A stretch of 64,000 nucleotides of DNA from Uloborus plumipes (lineage: Eukaryota > Arthropoda > Arachnida > Araneae > Uloboridae), in the NCBI GenBank assembly GCA_038373865.1, contig JAXGGA010003378.1, forward strand, positions 39,851 to 103,850. The letters are read 5' to 3'. Under the pieces are notes generated by a model that did no database searches, was not told where the DNA came from, and saw only the letters and a list, made by a program, of their open reading frames with translations. Position numbers and translations under genes: made by a program. Of this stretch, positions 1 to 11,539 are shown piece after piece (position 1 is the stretch's first letter; every line of letters starts with the position of its first letter).

Positions 1-1760
1 GTATTTCGGCAGTCAACATGTTCAAATGCAATAAATTTGTTGACCGTTGAAGGGCTTGGAGGATGAAGGGACTATGCTACATTTTGAAAAATGAACACTC
101 TGGACAATGATAAGCAATGGATACAAGTAAACAAATAAAACTTGGTACTTCGAAAAGCAGATGTCATCAGACCAATTTCATACGCACGCTAACGACAAAA
201 CCAGAAAACAAAAAAGTTGCAAAAACTGCAACAAGAAAGCTTTGAACTTTAATTACTGGCAATTTCTATTTTGTCACATAACCCCATCATCTTCCAAGCC
301 CTTCAATAGCAAGAATTGTTTGGAGCATATTTTATCACCATCGTATTTGCATTCAGTCCTGCCTTGACTCGGTTCTGAAAAACAGAGACCTCAAAACAAT
401 CAGAAGGACGTGTGGTTACGCGCCCTCCGCTTAACACGTCCGAGGTACCCATGCGTAGGGTGGATCGCCCAAACCAATAAGATTTATGGAGTTATGCACA
501 GGGGTGGTGAAAAACATGGAAAAGCTCATTTCTGACGGCATCAAATCAGCCGAGTGACGCGGCCTCAGCGCTGACCGACGTCGTTAGTCTCGCTGAAAGT
601 GGCTCTTCTGTTTTTTCCTTCCTGCCCCCCCCCCCCCCCCCCCCAAGAAATCTCCCTTCGGAAAAGAAGGAAAATAAATTTAGGTCTTACCTCTGACAGC
701 TCGAGTGATGTGAAGAACGAGATCCGCCGATTTCAGACAGGCTCGCTGTGCGCAAGGCAGCCGATTTCAGATGGCAGTTAGAGAAGTCTTCTGGCAAATC
801 ACCACCACTAAAAAAAAGAATAATAATGATTCCTCGTATGTGTATCATATCTCGAAACTGACACGAGTGTTTGGAGGAGTGAATTCAAAGCAAGAAGAAA
901 GCTATGTGATGCACACTCATTTTCAAAATCAATGGATAAAAAGGCAAAAAATTGAACAGTTCCAAAGCAACTCTGACGACACAAATTGTTAAATAAATCA
1001 ACAGAATAAACTGACAGTTTACCATAACGTATGTTGACCATGCTCATAATGAGCATACTTGAAATAAAAGATATGCAATAGTTAAAATCCATATACTTTG
1101 ATCGCTTCCATTTAACATGAACTTTCTTACGAAAATCAAACCGGTATTACCACTAGTACTTTGCCTTCGAAAACAGCGGTTGTGTTTTCCCACTTTACTT
1201 CTATTAGCTATCAAACCGCTAAGATTTTCAAACACATTCAGAAATAAATTTTATTTTCGCCTGTAGTAAAGGTTACGTTTTCTCCTTCTAAAAAACCCAT
1301 TCATCAGATGAACTGAGCTGAAGTTAACGAAATTGAGTTTATAAAAAATGTGTCAGCGTGGGACAAAGTAAACGAGCCCAAAAAAATCACTTGAAAGAGT
1401 GCAAACGGTATTTTCAAAAATAGTTATCAAACAACAGTACCGTTATTGCTCAGTTCTGTTGAAATTTTAACCACTTCTCTCTCTCCGCATTCGCTTCAAG
1501 AAAAATTTACCGAAAATTGTTTATTTTAGATCTTGACATTTGGGAACTGCACTGAGGAACCAATCTAAGCTTTTACTGGATGACTTTTTTGAGGATAGGG
1601 TGGTTGCTTTTATTTCGTCTGAAAACCTACAATATGAAAGACCGATTAATATTCAGTGTCGTATTATTTTGTGTTTGCTATTCATCTTATTTGTATTTTA
1701 AACACATAATGCAATCAGTCAAATGCATGCAGGGAAGAATGGTTACATCAAATTGAAAAT
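1..1760. other. Unclassified noncoding DNA
   Basis: No coding pattern or recognisable repeat is visible; open frames here are short and lack codon structure or motifs. A GC-richer patch lies at about 530-770 and contains a poly-C run near 626-644, followed by CpG-containing unique sequence. The remainder is AT-rich. It could be intronic or intergenic. Confidence 0.5.
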
Positions 1761-1764
1761 AATT

Positions 1765-1945
1765 AATTTCGTTTACTTATTCATTCATTTAATACATCAC
1801 TTGAGAATTCATTTATTTATTAATTCTTTTACATTCCTCCTTTATTAATTCACTTATTCATTCATTTACTTATTTTGTTATTCATTCACTCTTTCATTCT
1901 CCCTTCTATTTATTTATTCATACATTCATTCATTTATTCATGCGT
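1765..1945. repeat. Degenerate ATTC/ATTT low-complexity tract
   Basis: The stretch is dominated by imperfect repeats of ATTC, ATTT and TTAT tetranucleotides with occasional interruptions. It looks like an old decayed microsatellite. A reverse-complement-like tract (GAATGAATAAA type) occurs at about 41.1-41.28 kb. Confidence 0.7.
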
Positions 1946-2040
1946 TTGATGAAAAATGTTTTAAATAACCAAATGGAAAATGTTTCGTAGGATTTTTTCC
2001 CCTCGCTTTGCTTCATGTATTTTGAAATCGAAAATTTTCC

Positions 2041-2041
<1 letters not shown>

Positions 2042-2086
<45 letters not shown>
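2042..2086. repeat. Poly-T tract of about 45 bases
   Basis: An uninterrupted T run is seen directly. It could be the reverse-strand A tail of a decayed retroposon, but no element body is recognisable beside it. Its length in the assembly is likely uncertain. Confidence 0.9.
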
Positions 2087-2629
2087 CTGCAGGCACAAAT
2101 TTGTTGCCGAACGCTAAAGATAATATTTCACTAAAATTTTATCACAAAATACATTATTTTTTTCTTTATCTACTGTAACGGTGGCTGCTGATGACGGCTT
2201 TATTATTTTATTTTTATAGATACGTGCCTTTATAGAAGACTTTATAACCTATCTTCTACATCTGACTATAGGAAAGTTACACTTCAAAAGAAAGGTCCAA
2301 AATTTTACAAGCAATTCCTTGTGAATCATTAAATTTACAAAGCAATGTACACTTCTGCGACCTAGGACATTACCATGACATCACTAAAAATCCAGGACTG
2401 TCCGGGCTAATCTGAGAGGTATCGTAAACCTAAATATTTTGATTCATTCATAGAAATTTGCTCAAAAGTTATTTGACAACGTGACATGATTAAACACTTC
2501 CAAGAATAGAATGTCGTGAATTTTCATTCGACCCGGTTTTTATTCGCGGGTGCCTATTCACAAAAGTGTCCAGTCGGCTAAGATTAATTGTTATTGGAAA
2601 AAGTATTAGACGGGGGCCGACCCAATAAC

Positions 2630-2870
2630 GAGCCCCCCCCCCCCCTTATCTTCTTTCGTCGACCGTAACCGTCAAACATTTGTTTATTTGGGGGGCGATC
2701 AGGGTGTAAGCAAGCTTCGATCTCCGCCCTGTCAAGCAGGTCTGAAGGATGTAATCGCGCCACGGCCCGATGAAGGCAGAGTGTGTTAAATTGTTTACGG
2801 ATACGTTGGCGCAGAGCTGTAAATGTGGGGACTCATTTGGCATCGCAGTTTTGCGCTAATCGGGCGTGAA
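2630..2870. other. GC-richer unique island
   Basis: A poly-C run at 2633-2645 precedes about 220 bases of non-repetitive, CpG-containing sequence in AT-rich surroundings. The small minus-strand open frame here has no recognisable motif. It may be a regulatory element; function is inferred only from composition. Confidence 0.35.
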
Positions 2871-3042
2871 TTTTAAATGCCTAATTTAAGATTCAAGGAC
2901 CGATTTCGATGTTTTATCTTTTCTTCATTAAATAACTTTTCACTCGGTTGCTTTTGACGGAACACAAATGACGAGGTTCCTTTCCAGGAATGCGTTTGGA
3001 GTCGATTAGTGTATCGGGTTCCCTTTTTTCTCGACTGATTTT

Positions 3043-3555
3043 GTTATTTTAAAGACACCTTTGTCTAATAGCAACTTCAAGTGTTGTATTATTATATTTT
3101 TCTTTAGGAAAAAAGAAGAGTACGGGTCACAATGACTACTTTTTTTTAAAGAAATGTTAGGACTTCCGAATGTCGTCAAGTGAAAAAATTTAAAGGCTGA
3201 TAATGAATACATGGAATAAGCAATCAATTTAGGAAAAGGGAACTTTGTGTGTGAAAATTTGATGTGTGTCTAACAAACAATGTATACCCTGAAAATTACA
3301 CACTTTTTAAGAAATCAATTCCTGTTACGTTTGAAGTCTAATAACTCTAGGACTACCCTCCCCCCAACAAATATTGTACTTTAAAGCCGCCTTTATCTAA
3401 TAGCAACATCTAGTTCTTTTATTATTATTTAATTCATTTATTTATTTTCTCCACTATTGTAAAAAAAAGGGTCACAATGAAAGCATTTTTTAAAAGAAAT
3501 ACGAATACCTTTAGCTGTCGTCAGAAAAAAAAAATACTCAAAGGCTCATGTGTAG
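3043..3555. repeat. Diverged direct duplication (about 330-bp offset)
   Basis: Positions about 3043-3205 and 3373-3555 share ordered blocks: a block around CTAATAGCAAC, then GGGTCACAATGA followed by a T-rich stretch and AAAGAAAT, then TGTCGTCA and AAAGGCT. The copies differ by many substitutions and indels, so this is an old tandem duplication or two copies of a degenerate element. No ends or target duplications are visible. Confidence 0.55.
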
Positions 3556-3985
3556 TAGCTTCAGTTGTTATTGGAGTAGTCAAATAACTACTTGGTATTT
3601 AGTTTCGGCCCCTGAAGTCACCTGATCTTTCACCCTGCAAGTTTTTCTTGTAGAGACTCGAGAAATATTCTGTAAACGCATCACCTCTTCCCATACATTT
3701 GAAGAACCTCAGAGACCACGTATAACGATAGTGGCAAAATCGATGACGTAAGACATTCGTCATCGAGTGTGGGGAAACTATCTAGATATTATATGAAGTA
3801 GCGGGATGGTATATTGAACATCTATTAAATATGTTTGTGTAATCAGACATCATTTACGGAATTCAAGTACAATGTACAGTACATTAAATATTGCAATTTG
3901 AAAATTGTGTCCATCTTTTTTTTTAATCACCCTGTATTTTAATTCGGGAATTTTTGTGTTGGAAAAAATTACGTTAAAAGTAAGT

Positions 3986-3990
<5 letters not shown>

Positions 3991-4058
<68 letters not shown>
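3991..4058. repeat. (TA)n microsatellite, 34 units
   Basis: Uninterrupted TA dinucleotides for 68 bases. The open frame crossing it (poly Ile-Tyr) is an artefact of the repeat. Confidence 0.97.
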
Positions 4059-4061
<3 letters not shown>

Positions 4062-5637
4062 TTTCAAGAAAGCAAGCTGTCTCGTTTGAGTTCGATGTAA
4101 TGGCCCGAAAGAGTGAAAAACAAATGAGACTTGATAGCCGCCAACTTTCATTTCATAATTAAGACACTTATAAATTCCAGAAATCGCTGGGCTTCTGTTG
4201 ACTTGGTTTAATTACAAACACAATCACGCATTATTTTTTTCCCTTCTCTTTTCGGCACAAGAAACAAACTTAGAAAAGCATACCTGAAGCTATGCATAAT
4301 TAAAGTAGTTTAATAGAAATCGCATTTTCCGAAACAAACACGCTTTTTGTCACATAATTTTACTGCCAGTGTCAAGATTTAAAAAATGTAATTTAAATTT
4401 AATTTTTCCCCTTCTCGATTTGCTCATGAATATTCACAATACGTTCATTTTCCAGACATCCGGAGGATTGTAATTAACGACTCCTTTTTGTTCTTTATCC
4501 GATTCGGTGTTTCTTTTAATTAAGAAACGGGAGGGGGAGCTGGGGGAAGCAGTTACTTTTGGAAGTTTCGATGTTTGTTTTTTGAAAAATTTGAGATTTA
4601 TTCGAGTTAAATTTTATTCCTTTTCTTAAAGTACTACCGAACACTTTTATATAAATCATAAAACATTTTTTTCTTTACAACTTGATTGAAAATGATAATT
4701 TAAATAGTTTATCATTGCTATAAACAATTGCTATAAACATCTTTCTTCAACTGTTCTTGCTCTTTGAATTGCTGCGATTGAGTATTTTAAAATTTAGACT
4801 CATACGAAGTGAAATAAATTTCTAGATTGTAACACATAACCATAAGTATCTATATATCTGTTATTAGATTACAAATCTTAGTTATGTTTCTTATGTCATC
4901 AAGGATTTCTCACTATTATCGGTCGATTAATGTTGATGCAAAGATCACGTTTAGTTGCTAATGGTACAGCAGTTACCATATACAGCTCCCGTACTAATGT
5001 CGTGATTGTAATGGAGACTTTGGGGACTGTTGTATTCTTGGGGGGGGGGGGGCATTGTGGGAATGTGTTTGTCATTAAAAATGGGGATTTTCAAGGATTG
5101 TTGTAGAACTGTTCTTAGTACAATTGGGATTTCCTGAGCTGTTTGCTTCATTATAATGAAAACTTCAAGGGACTTTTGTTCCTATTTAATCTGTACTTTG
5201 GGAGATTTTTTATTTATTTATTATAAAGAGAATTTCCAGGGATTGTTGTCCTTGCTCTAACGGGGATTTTAAAGAATGTTCATTCTTATAAAATATTTTG
5301 GGATTATTGAAATTTTAAAATCAGCCTGCAAACACTAAATAAAGTTTCATGTGTCAAAGTAAAAAAATAAAATAAATAAAAATAAAACAGGCTTTCCATG
5401 AAAATAATTTCAGTCAGAAAAATAAATTCTTTTTCCAAATTCTTTGATTATTCCTGTTTTAGAACTCGATTAAAGTTTCTCGGTCTCTCCTCCCCCTTTC
5501 TGCCTAATAAAGTGCAAGCATGTAAGTTACACAGTATCTGCAGCGTTAGGAGTCGCCATTTCGAAACCGAATCTCGCCCGTAAACAAATATTTCTAAACT
5601 GAAGATTTAAGATTAAAAAATATGTTCTTGTGCACTA
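4059..5637. other. Unclassified AT-rich DNA
   Basis: Nothing recognisable apart from homopolymer runs (a G run near 5041-5052) and a loosely recurring GGGATTTT/AAGGGATTGTTGT wording between about 5020 and 5300 that suggests decayed short duplications. No coding evidence. Confidence 0.4.
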
Positions 5638-5784
5638 AGGGCCCTGCTCCACATCAGCGAAAAACGCGAGCGTAAAGCAGAAACGTAAAATGGAGGTAAA
5701 TAGCTTTCCAATGGAAAGTACCCGGATTTTCAGTTTCTGCCTTCGGTTTCGGTCGCGTTTTCCGCTGATGTGGAGCAGGGCCCT
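5638..5784. mobile_element. 147-bp MITE with near-perfect 30-bp terminal inverted repeats (copy 1)
   Basis: The ends are inverted copies: GGGCCCTGCTCCACATCAGC at the left and its reverse complement at the right, and the match continues inward for about 30 bases (one mismatch). It has no coding capacity. A second, left-truncated copy lies at 44809-44932. The left flank here is TAA and the right flank of copy 2 is also TAA, which fits a 3-bp TWA target as in PIF/Harbinger elements, but copy 1 alone shows no perfect duplication (TAA versus TTT), so superfamily assignment is tentative. Confidence 0.85.
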
Positions 5785-7029
5785 TTTAGAGTAGATATTG
5801 CTCCTTCGCGTGCACAAATTGTTTTATTCTTGCTTCAATATGCGATCAATTTTACAGTAAATTTTCATTAATCTTAGCATTTATTTATGTGATTTCACCA
5901 TTGAGTGTGAGATAAATTGAAATAATTACATTTTTACGTACGTGCAAATTACTAAACGCTAAAAAGTTGTAGACTTCATAAAAATACCTATGGTGTGTGG
6001 CTTCTTGCTTGACAAGAAAAAAAAAAAAGAAAAGAACAGTCGAAAGAAAAAAAGAAAAAGAATGTTTAAACTTTAACAACTTGAATTCAAATTATATTTT
6101 TCGCAATGACGAACGGCAATAGGCGTGTGTGGCCAGACATGTGTTGACGTGCATTAGTGTAGCGTGTGTTGACAAGTGTGTGTGTATGTGTGCAGCACAT
6201 GCCACCACTCGAAGGAGCAGGGGCCGGTGACCGACCGCGGAGGTGAAGCACCGCGCATCCATCCGTTGACAGACTCCGGGGCCAATATGAAAAAGGAATC
6301 ATACGACGACTGAGGTCAAAAATAAAAATAAATGGAAATTTGTCATTGCTCAAAAATGTTGCGATTCTTTTTTTTTTCCAATTATAATTTTGTAAATGAA
6401 ATTTACCCGTCACGCTTAGGATATGCTTTTAGAGATCAGTTCAGGCTGTTCTCGATCCTAGTAAAATACAATTCGATTCTATAGTTGTAAAGATTTTAAA
6501 TATAAAAAAAATTACCTTCCTGCTAACTTTTTTTCAATCTTTTTTTTCCCGCGTTAGTATCAAAAAGAAAGTAACAGTAGATCATTCCACAGAAAGTCGG
6601 ATATTTTGTCCTTCACTAAACAGCTCTGTATTCAAACGTAATATTAAAAAATTATAATGAACAAATATTTTACGATCATTTTTGCCTTAAAACTCACAAG
6701 TGTGATTTTTAAGGCGTTCTTTTTTTATTTTATTTTATTTTATTTTTTTTTTCGTTTTTTGTTACGCTTTTATTACACGTTTTAAAATGAAGATAGAGCT
6801 TTCAAATAGAGGACAAAATGATTTATTTTCCGTTTAATACGCCTTTTGTAATAAATAATTAGAGTAAAATTTAGAGCGCCTCAAATCACAAGTTCTACTC
6901 CTATAATTGTCCCTCTCAAAATAATTTACATCGAGGCATAAATCTCATTTTCAATTCTCGAATAGAAATGCCTCAAAAATAGCAATTTGTGTCATTAATA
7001 AACGAATCCTTTCCCTCCCAAATAATTGG
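5785..7029. other. Unclassified DNA with a GC-richer patch
   Basis: AT-rich overall. A patch at about 6105-6310 is GC-richer, with TG-rich sequence followed by unique sequence. The minus-strand 108-codon open frame across it has no recognisable domain and runs into low-complexity sequence, so it is not called. Confidence 0.4.
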
Positions 7030-7400
7030 ACGTTGACTGGATGTATGTCTTTCCCCAGCCCTCTCTCCTCCGATTCAGAATGAGCGAAGAAGTGGCTTGG
7101 CTCGCTCTTGGACCTCGCGTGCATATCCGATTCATCATCGTCCCACAATGCCCGGCAGGGATGTTGCTGGACTGAGACAAAGAGCCGGACGAGCGCTATT
7201 TGTCTCCAAAGTCCCACTCCTTCCCGGATCATTGTCTGCTGCTGGCTACTGGCCGCCTATTCATTTCTGTCCTGCTGACACGAGGCAGCAAAGAAGCATT
7301 TGAAATGAGCGCCTGCCGTGCCGTTCGCAATGGCTGCCAGGTTGGCGAAGAGATTTGGCGACACATGCCCCTCGCTGGCTGAAACGAGCGAGAGGAGTTT
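7030..7400. other. GC-richer, low-repeat island
   Basis: About 370 bases of balanced-composition unique sequence, open for 60-90 codons in several overlapping frames on both strands at once, which reflects few stop codons in GC-richer DNA rather than one gene. No domain is recognisable. A conserved noncoding element is one reading; a captured exon is another. Confidence 0.4.
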
Positions 7401-7962
7401 TAAAAAATTCGTTTTCGTTCGATCGTCAGGTTTTTTTATCTTTTTCCTCAAGAACAATCAGCCGATATTACATTGCAACAGTAACGAAGATTATTTTCAA
7501 AGCGGGCTGCATTCCATAAAATGAATATAATTAATATTTTAATTCATATAGACATTTTACTTACATTATATGCAACATGATTCCAATTATTCTTGACGTG
7601 CTATCCAGTACAGCATTTAAAAAACAAACAAAGAGTTCAATACCCTGTATTTTGCTCACGTTACAAGCTCATCGAGTTTTTTTCTTTTAGTTGAGTTGTC
7701 ACGCGAGTTTCCCAAACGATATTATGGCTGACAAAAATTAAAGGCTTCAATATGACTTGATAGTTTGTTTTCATGAAAATAATACAAATCATGTGCTACA
7801 GAGTTGAATTGTGTTAATCAATTTAAATAAATTCAGCCATAAATAATTTGCTTTAATTGATTCTCCAACTATTTGTACAGTATGAAGTATCAATGTTTTG
7901 TACATATTTTATTAGTGGAGGTTGGATTTTGTGCCGTGAGAAGAAGATATTTTCACCACTTA

Positions 7963-8130
7963 GGCAGGGATTCAAGTGAAACACGGACGATCGCAACTCA
8001 CAAATGCAATCGCAAATTCCAAAATTTGGATTCAAGTGAAACGAATTCACTTGAATTCGACTTACAGTAGCGGTTGCAATATGCAAACGCCTCGAAGCGA
8101 TTGCAATGGTGTTTCACTTGAATTCGGCCC
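7963..8130. mobile_element. 168-bp PIF/Harbinger-like MITE
   Basis: The outer ends are inverted copies around ATTCAAGTGAAACAC, preceded by GGCAGGG at the left and GGGCCGA on the reverse strand at the right. The element is flanked on both sides by TTA (7960-7962 and 8131-8133), the 3-bp TWA target expected for PIF/Harbinger. Internally it holds a further palindrome around 8038-8058 and GCAATCG-type subterminal motifs in both orientations. It has no coding capacity. Confidence 0.8.
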
Positions 8131-8975
8131 TTAGTGTAACAGAACTGCCAAAAATAAAAGGGACAAAGAAGAATTTAAAACAACTTGTTCTAATCACAAG
8201 AAAAGTTTCAATTACAGTTCAACTATAAAATGAAGTAATGATTCTAAAATTATTTTTCTGTCCACAATTTGAAGAAAAGGTTTTTTTTTTCTTTTTCGAA
8301 TAATTAATGCAAGACTCTCCTTCGTTTTTTGACTGAAGAATTCAAAGCAGACACGGATCTATTTACGGAGACTGCTACTTATTTCAGAGGCTAGATTCAA
8401 CGTAACCAGATCAATGTATCCAGATTCAATGTAATTGTTTCTTTATTTTCAAAATGGTGGTAACAGAATGGACAATGCGAAACATAGAAAATGTTGGGAC
8501 ATTAACTAAAAACAATTTTTTCCCTCGATACCCCCCTCCCTCTTCAAGTTGTGTTGCAACTTACTTTTCATGAACTGATATTTTATATAACTCTTTATTA
8601 AGTGCTCCGTAAAATATTCTATTTAATTTTTCTCTCTTACTGCCCTGTATTTCCCTTATAACTCCCTTCCACTATTGTTCTATGAACTTTTTTTCTTTGG
8701 CGATAAAATTAAATATTATTATTTCTCTAAGCCAAATCCTATACCCGGTCGAAATTCGCTCATTTCTTTATCGAATTGCATGAAAATTTATGATTTTGAA
8801 GCTTGTCCCGCAGGCTATTGACGAAAATTAGACCCACCCTCTAAAAAGTGTCGGTTCGTTTTTTATTCGAACTTCAATTTTTGGGCACAAAATTGACTCT
8901 ATCTGGCGAAATAACTGTCGTATCGTCTCCATTTTGATTTCATTCGAAAGATTTAAAAAAATACGTTCTTTAGAA
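8131..8975. other. Unclassified AT-rich DNA
   Basis: No coding or repeat structure stands out. From about 8745 the wording (TCGAAATTCGCTC, GCATGAAAATTTATG) looks repeat-derived and leads directly into the 224-bp direct repeat, so the repeat unit may start earlier than annotated. Confidence 0.35.
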
Positions 8976-9199
8976 CGTTTCTCCGCTAGCGCCGCGTAAC
9001 GAGAATCTCGAAAATCCACGTTTAAGCGACTTATAAGCGATTGAAGTTTGAAAAAGTTAAATTTTTTGCTCAACTGTTAAAATCGTTACCATTGTTGTTC
9101 AAATCAATTTTAAATGCGACATTTCAAGTTAAGGCTTAGCTCGGTAAACCTTAATTGTGACTTTTATTGTTTCAAAATACTATGGTAGTTTTGCGATAA
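8976..9199 (+). repeat. 224-bp direct repeat, left copy
   Basis: It begins CGTTTCTCCGCTAGCGCCGC and ends TAGTTTTGCGATAA. A second copy in the same orientation lies at 10104-10328 with scattered substitutions. The pair brackets a hAT end and a probable LTR. Its origin is not recognised; it could be a segment of a larger dispersed element inserted twice, or a local duplication. Confidence 0.85.
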
Positions 9200-9230
9200 T
9201 CATTTATCAAATCTATATGCTGAAGGGGCC

Positions 9231-9286
9231 CCCTCATTTCAAATGCCTATGGGCCTCTAAATCGTTAATCCGGCCTGCATACTATG
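9231..9286 (-). mobile_element. hAT-like terminal fragment
   Basis: Read on the minus strand from 9286 the sequence begins CAGGCCGGATTAACG followed by AGGCCCATAGGC, which matches the CAGGGCCGGATTAA-style termini common in non-autonomous hAT elements. No opposite end or 8-bp target duplication was found, so it is a fragment. Confidence 0.5.
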
Positions 9287-9532
9287 GCCATAGTTCATAA
9301 AGTAAATCTAAAGCTACCATGGTAATTTGTTTGTAAATTTTGTAAATAACTTCTGCCTTTAATTGTCTGTAATATTACTTTATCAATGTTATTATTTCTT
9401 TCATGTTCTCATTGCTATTGTTTATCATGTTTATGATTGGTCATCATGTAATGTGTGCATCTGTAAGTTTTCCCTTGCTTCCTTTCTGGGGATTGTACTG
9501 CCCGGGACGTGCAGTCCTTGGGAAGGGGGCAA

Positions 9533-10103
9533 TGTTACAAATCTTGTAAATAGTTGTTGTTTTTCCTGCCTTGCATCATTTTCATTAGTTTTGGTTTTAT
9601 CTGACGTCATGTTGCAAAAGTATCTGAAGATATCACCTTTATCACTTGTATAACGGGCTTGTAACGTTTTGTAGTTTTTACACTTGCCCTACATTTAATA
9701 AGCGTGAAGACATTTTCGCGTGGTTTTTCTTTTTATACTAGAAGTTTCGTGAATGGATTGTTCAAGTTATGAATGATTTGGAACACTCCGGATTTTGCTA
9801 GAACGTTGTAGGGGTTTTCTTGAGAGTATAAAAAGGTGGCCTTGAACACAAGTCAGTCAGTTTTTCTCAGATTGGATTTCTGAGAGGCCCGTTTTTATTC
9901 GCTTGGGCGGATGTTTGTTTTTGCTTTTGTAATTTCTTAATTACTGTTCACGTTAGATACGTGGTGCTGAGTTACTGTTGAGAGTACAGTGTACTGTTTG
10001 CTACCTAATTGCTGGATGTTTAGCAATTGTTTCCTGCTCCTATTGTAAATAGTGTACATACTTGTAAATAAATTTATAGTTACTTCCTCAAGATTGGACC
10101 GCT
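9533..10103 (+). mobile_element. Probable LTR with PPT, TATA box and polyadenylation signal
   Basis: A purine-rich tract (GGGAAGGGGGCAA, about 9519-9532) is followed immediately by TGTTACA, the layout of a polypurine tract and the 5' edge of a 3' LTR. TATAAAAAGG lies at 9827-9836 and AATAAA at 10067-10072, with the expected U3-R-U5 spacing. The region 9363-9518 upstream may be the 3' end of the internal part. No gag-pol and no second LTR are present. The right edge is uncertain because no TG...CA partner or target duplication is seen. Confidence 0.5.
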
Positions 10104-10328
10104 CGTTTCTCCGCTAGCGCCGCGTAAGGAGAATCTCGAAAATCCACGTTTAAGCGACCTATAAGCGATTTAAGTTTGAAAAAGGTAAATTTTTTGCTCA
10201 ACTGTTAAAAAAGGTTACCATTGTTGTTCAAATCTATTTTAAATGCGACATTTCAAGCCAAGGCTTAGCTCGGTAAACCGTAATTGTAACTTTTATTGTT
10301 TCAAAATACTATGGTAGTTTTGCGATAA
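10104..10328 (+). repeat. 224-bp direct repeat, right copy
   Basis: Nearly identical to 8976-9199 (for example GTAAGGAG versus GTAACGAG, and CGACCTATAAG versus CGACTTATAAG). The two copies diverge abruptly after TTGCGATAA. The arrangement puts the LTR-like segment between them. Confidence 0.85.
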
Positions 10329-10523
10329 CGTTAGTATTTAGTTTAGTAGTTAGCCTTGGGTATTTGATTTTAATATAGGGTATCACTTTTGTAGTAGTTG
10401 TATAAGTGAACGTGTCTTTGATCTCTTTGAAAAGTTGTCAGAACGAAGGCAGTTGATGGCGATGTTGTGCAAACGTACAAGATTATACAATGCCAAGGAA
10501 CAGGGTACCAACAGGCAGACTAA

Positions 10524-10790
10524 CAGGAAGGTGTCTACTACCTAGACAATATTAGACAAATCAACAATGCTTTGGCCTTCGCTTCAGTCAAAGTGGACTC
10601 AGTTAACATTCCTGGCAGAGGTCCAGATTGTGTTAAACTACATGGTCAAGTGTACCATATGATCGGGAACTTGCAACCTCCGGCAGGGACTACACCAACT
10701 TACGCTGGACTTTTCTTTATAGATTTCGACACTGCGCTGCAACTTCGGGCAGATAATGAAGCCAATAAAAATTGTCGTATTAAATTTTGA
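10524..10790 (+). pseudogene. Helitron replicase/helicase fragment (N-terminal 'helitron-like' domain)
   Basis: The frame from 10524 reads, after a stop at 10521, through NIRQINNALAFASVKVD, then GRGPDCVKLHGQVYHMIG and NLQPPAG, to LRADNEANKNC and a stop at 10788. This order (N..NALAFAS, a G.GP....HGQ.YH.IG block, then NEANKNC) is the conserved stretch upstream of the rolling-circle Rep domain in animal Helitrons. Everything downstream (Rep HUH motif and helicase) is missing and replaced by a T-rich tract. It is therefore a dead fragment. Family assignment is confident; nothing says whether it was mobilised alone. Confidence 0.85.
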
Positions 10791-10798
10791 GTTTAGAG

Positions 10799-10849
10799 TT
10801 TTTTTTTTTTCTTTTTTTTCTTTTTTTTTCTTTTTTTTTTTTTTTTTTT
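10799..10849. repeat. T-rich tract with interspersed C
   Basis: Runs of 8-17 T separated by single C bases follow directly after the Helitron fragment. It may mark the junction at which the Helitron sequence was truncated. Confidence 0.9.
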
Positions 10850-11539
10850 GCGGAATTTCGCACGGGTCACCTAGTTAAATATTATTCAAATAGAAAAGGA
10901 ACTAAGTGTATAGTAGAATAGTCATCTTTAATAGGTCATAGTTATGGTGGTAATTGTTGATAATGTCATTTTTACTTGGATGAAAGTCGTTAATAAAATC
11001 AACATTCTTGCAATTCAAAGTTTTCCCCACTGGGAATCAGGCTTTGTGACTCAACCCTACTAAATATACAAACTTCAATTTTTGGGAGAGAGTTGGAATT
11101 AATTAACACATAATTTCAACTAACATTTCGAACTCGAGCCCTCAGCAAGTAATTTCACTTTTCCATACTCCTTTGATGCCTTGCTTCATTAAAACATGCT
11201 TGTGCGCTGATGACATTTTCCCAGAATTTCTTCAAGCTTGATGTTTAATTGTAGAGCAACTTTAAATCAGAAGAAATCTACAAATACAATTGAATTGTAT
11301 CAATACGTCCGTCAATTTCGAGATAACTCTAATTTTTACATACTTTGAAAAAGCCATGTTTATGGTTAACTCATGTCTATTGGAGTGCATTTAAATTTTT
11401 TACAAATTGCATGTCCCGTTCTGAAATTTCAACTTCTTGAAAAAGAAAAAAAAAAGGCGGAGTATTAAAACTTCGCTGCAATGCGAAGCACTCCTTCTCT
11501 CACGTTTATAAGCTCTTAACGACTAACTAAAACTATCTC
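10850..11539. other. Unclassified AT-rich DNA
   Basis: No coding region or element ends seen. Confidence 0.4.

Noticed and set aside
3905..4162. 85-codon ORF with poly Ile-Tyr
   Set aside because: Created by the (TA)n microsatellite.
6087..6413. 108-codon minus-strand ORF
   Set aside because: Covers a TG-rich patch and low-complexity sequence; no domain, and no codon bias by eye.
8976..10328. Pair of LTRs of one retrotransposon
   Set aside because: The 224-bp repeats lack TG...CA ends, TATA box and AATAAA; those signals lie between them.
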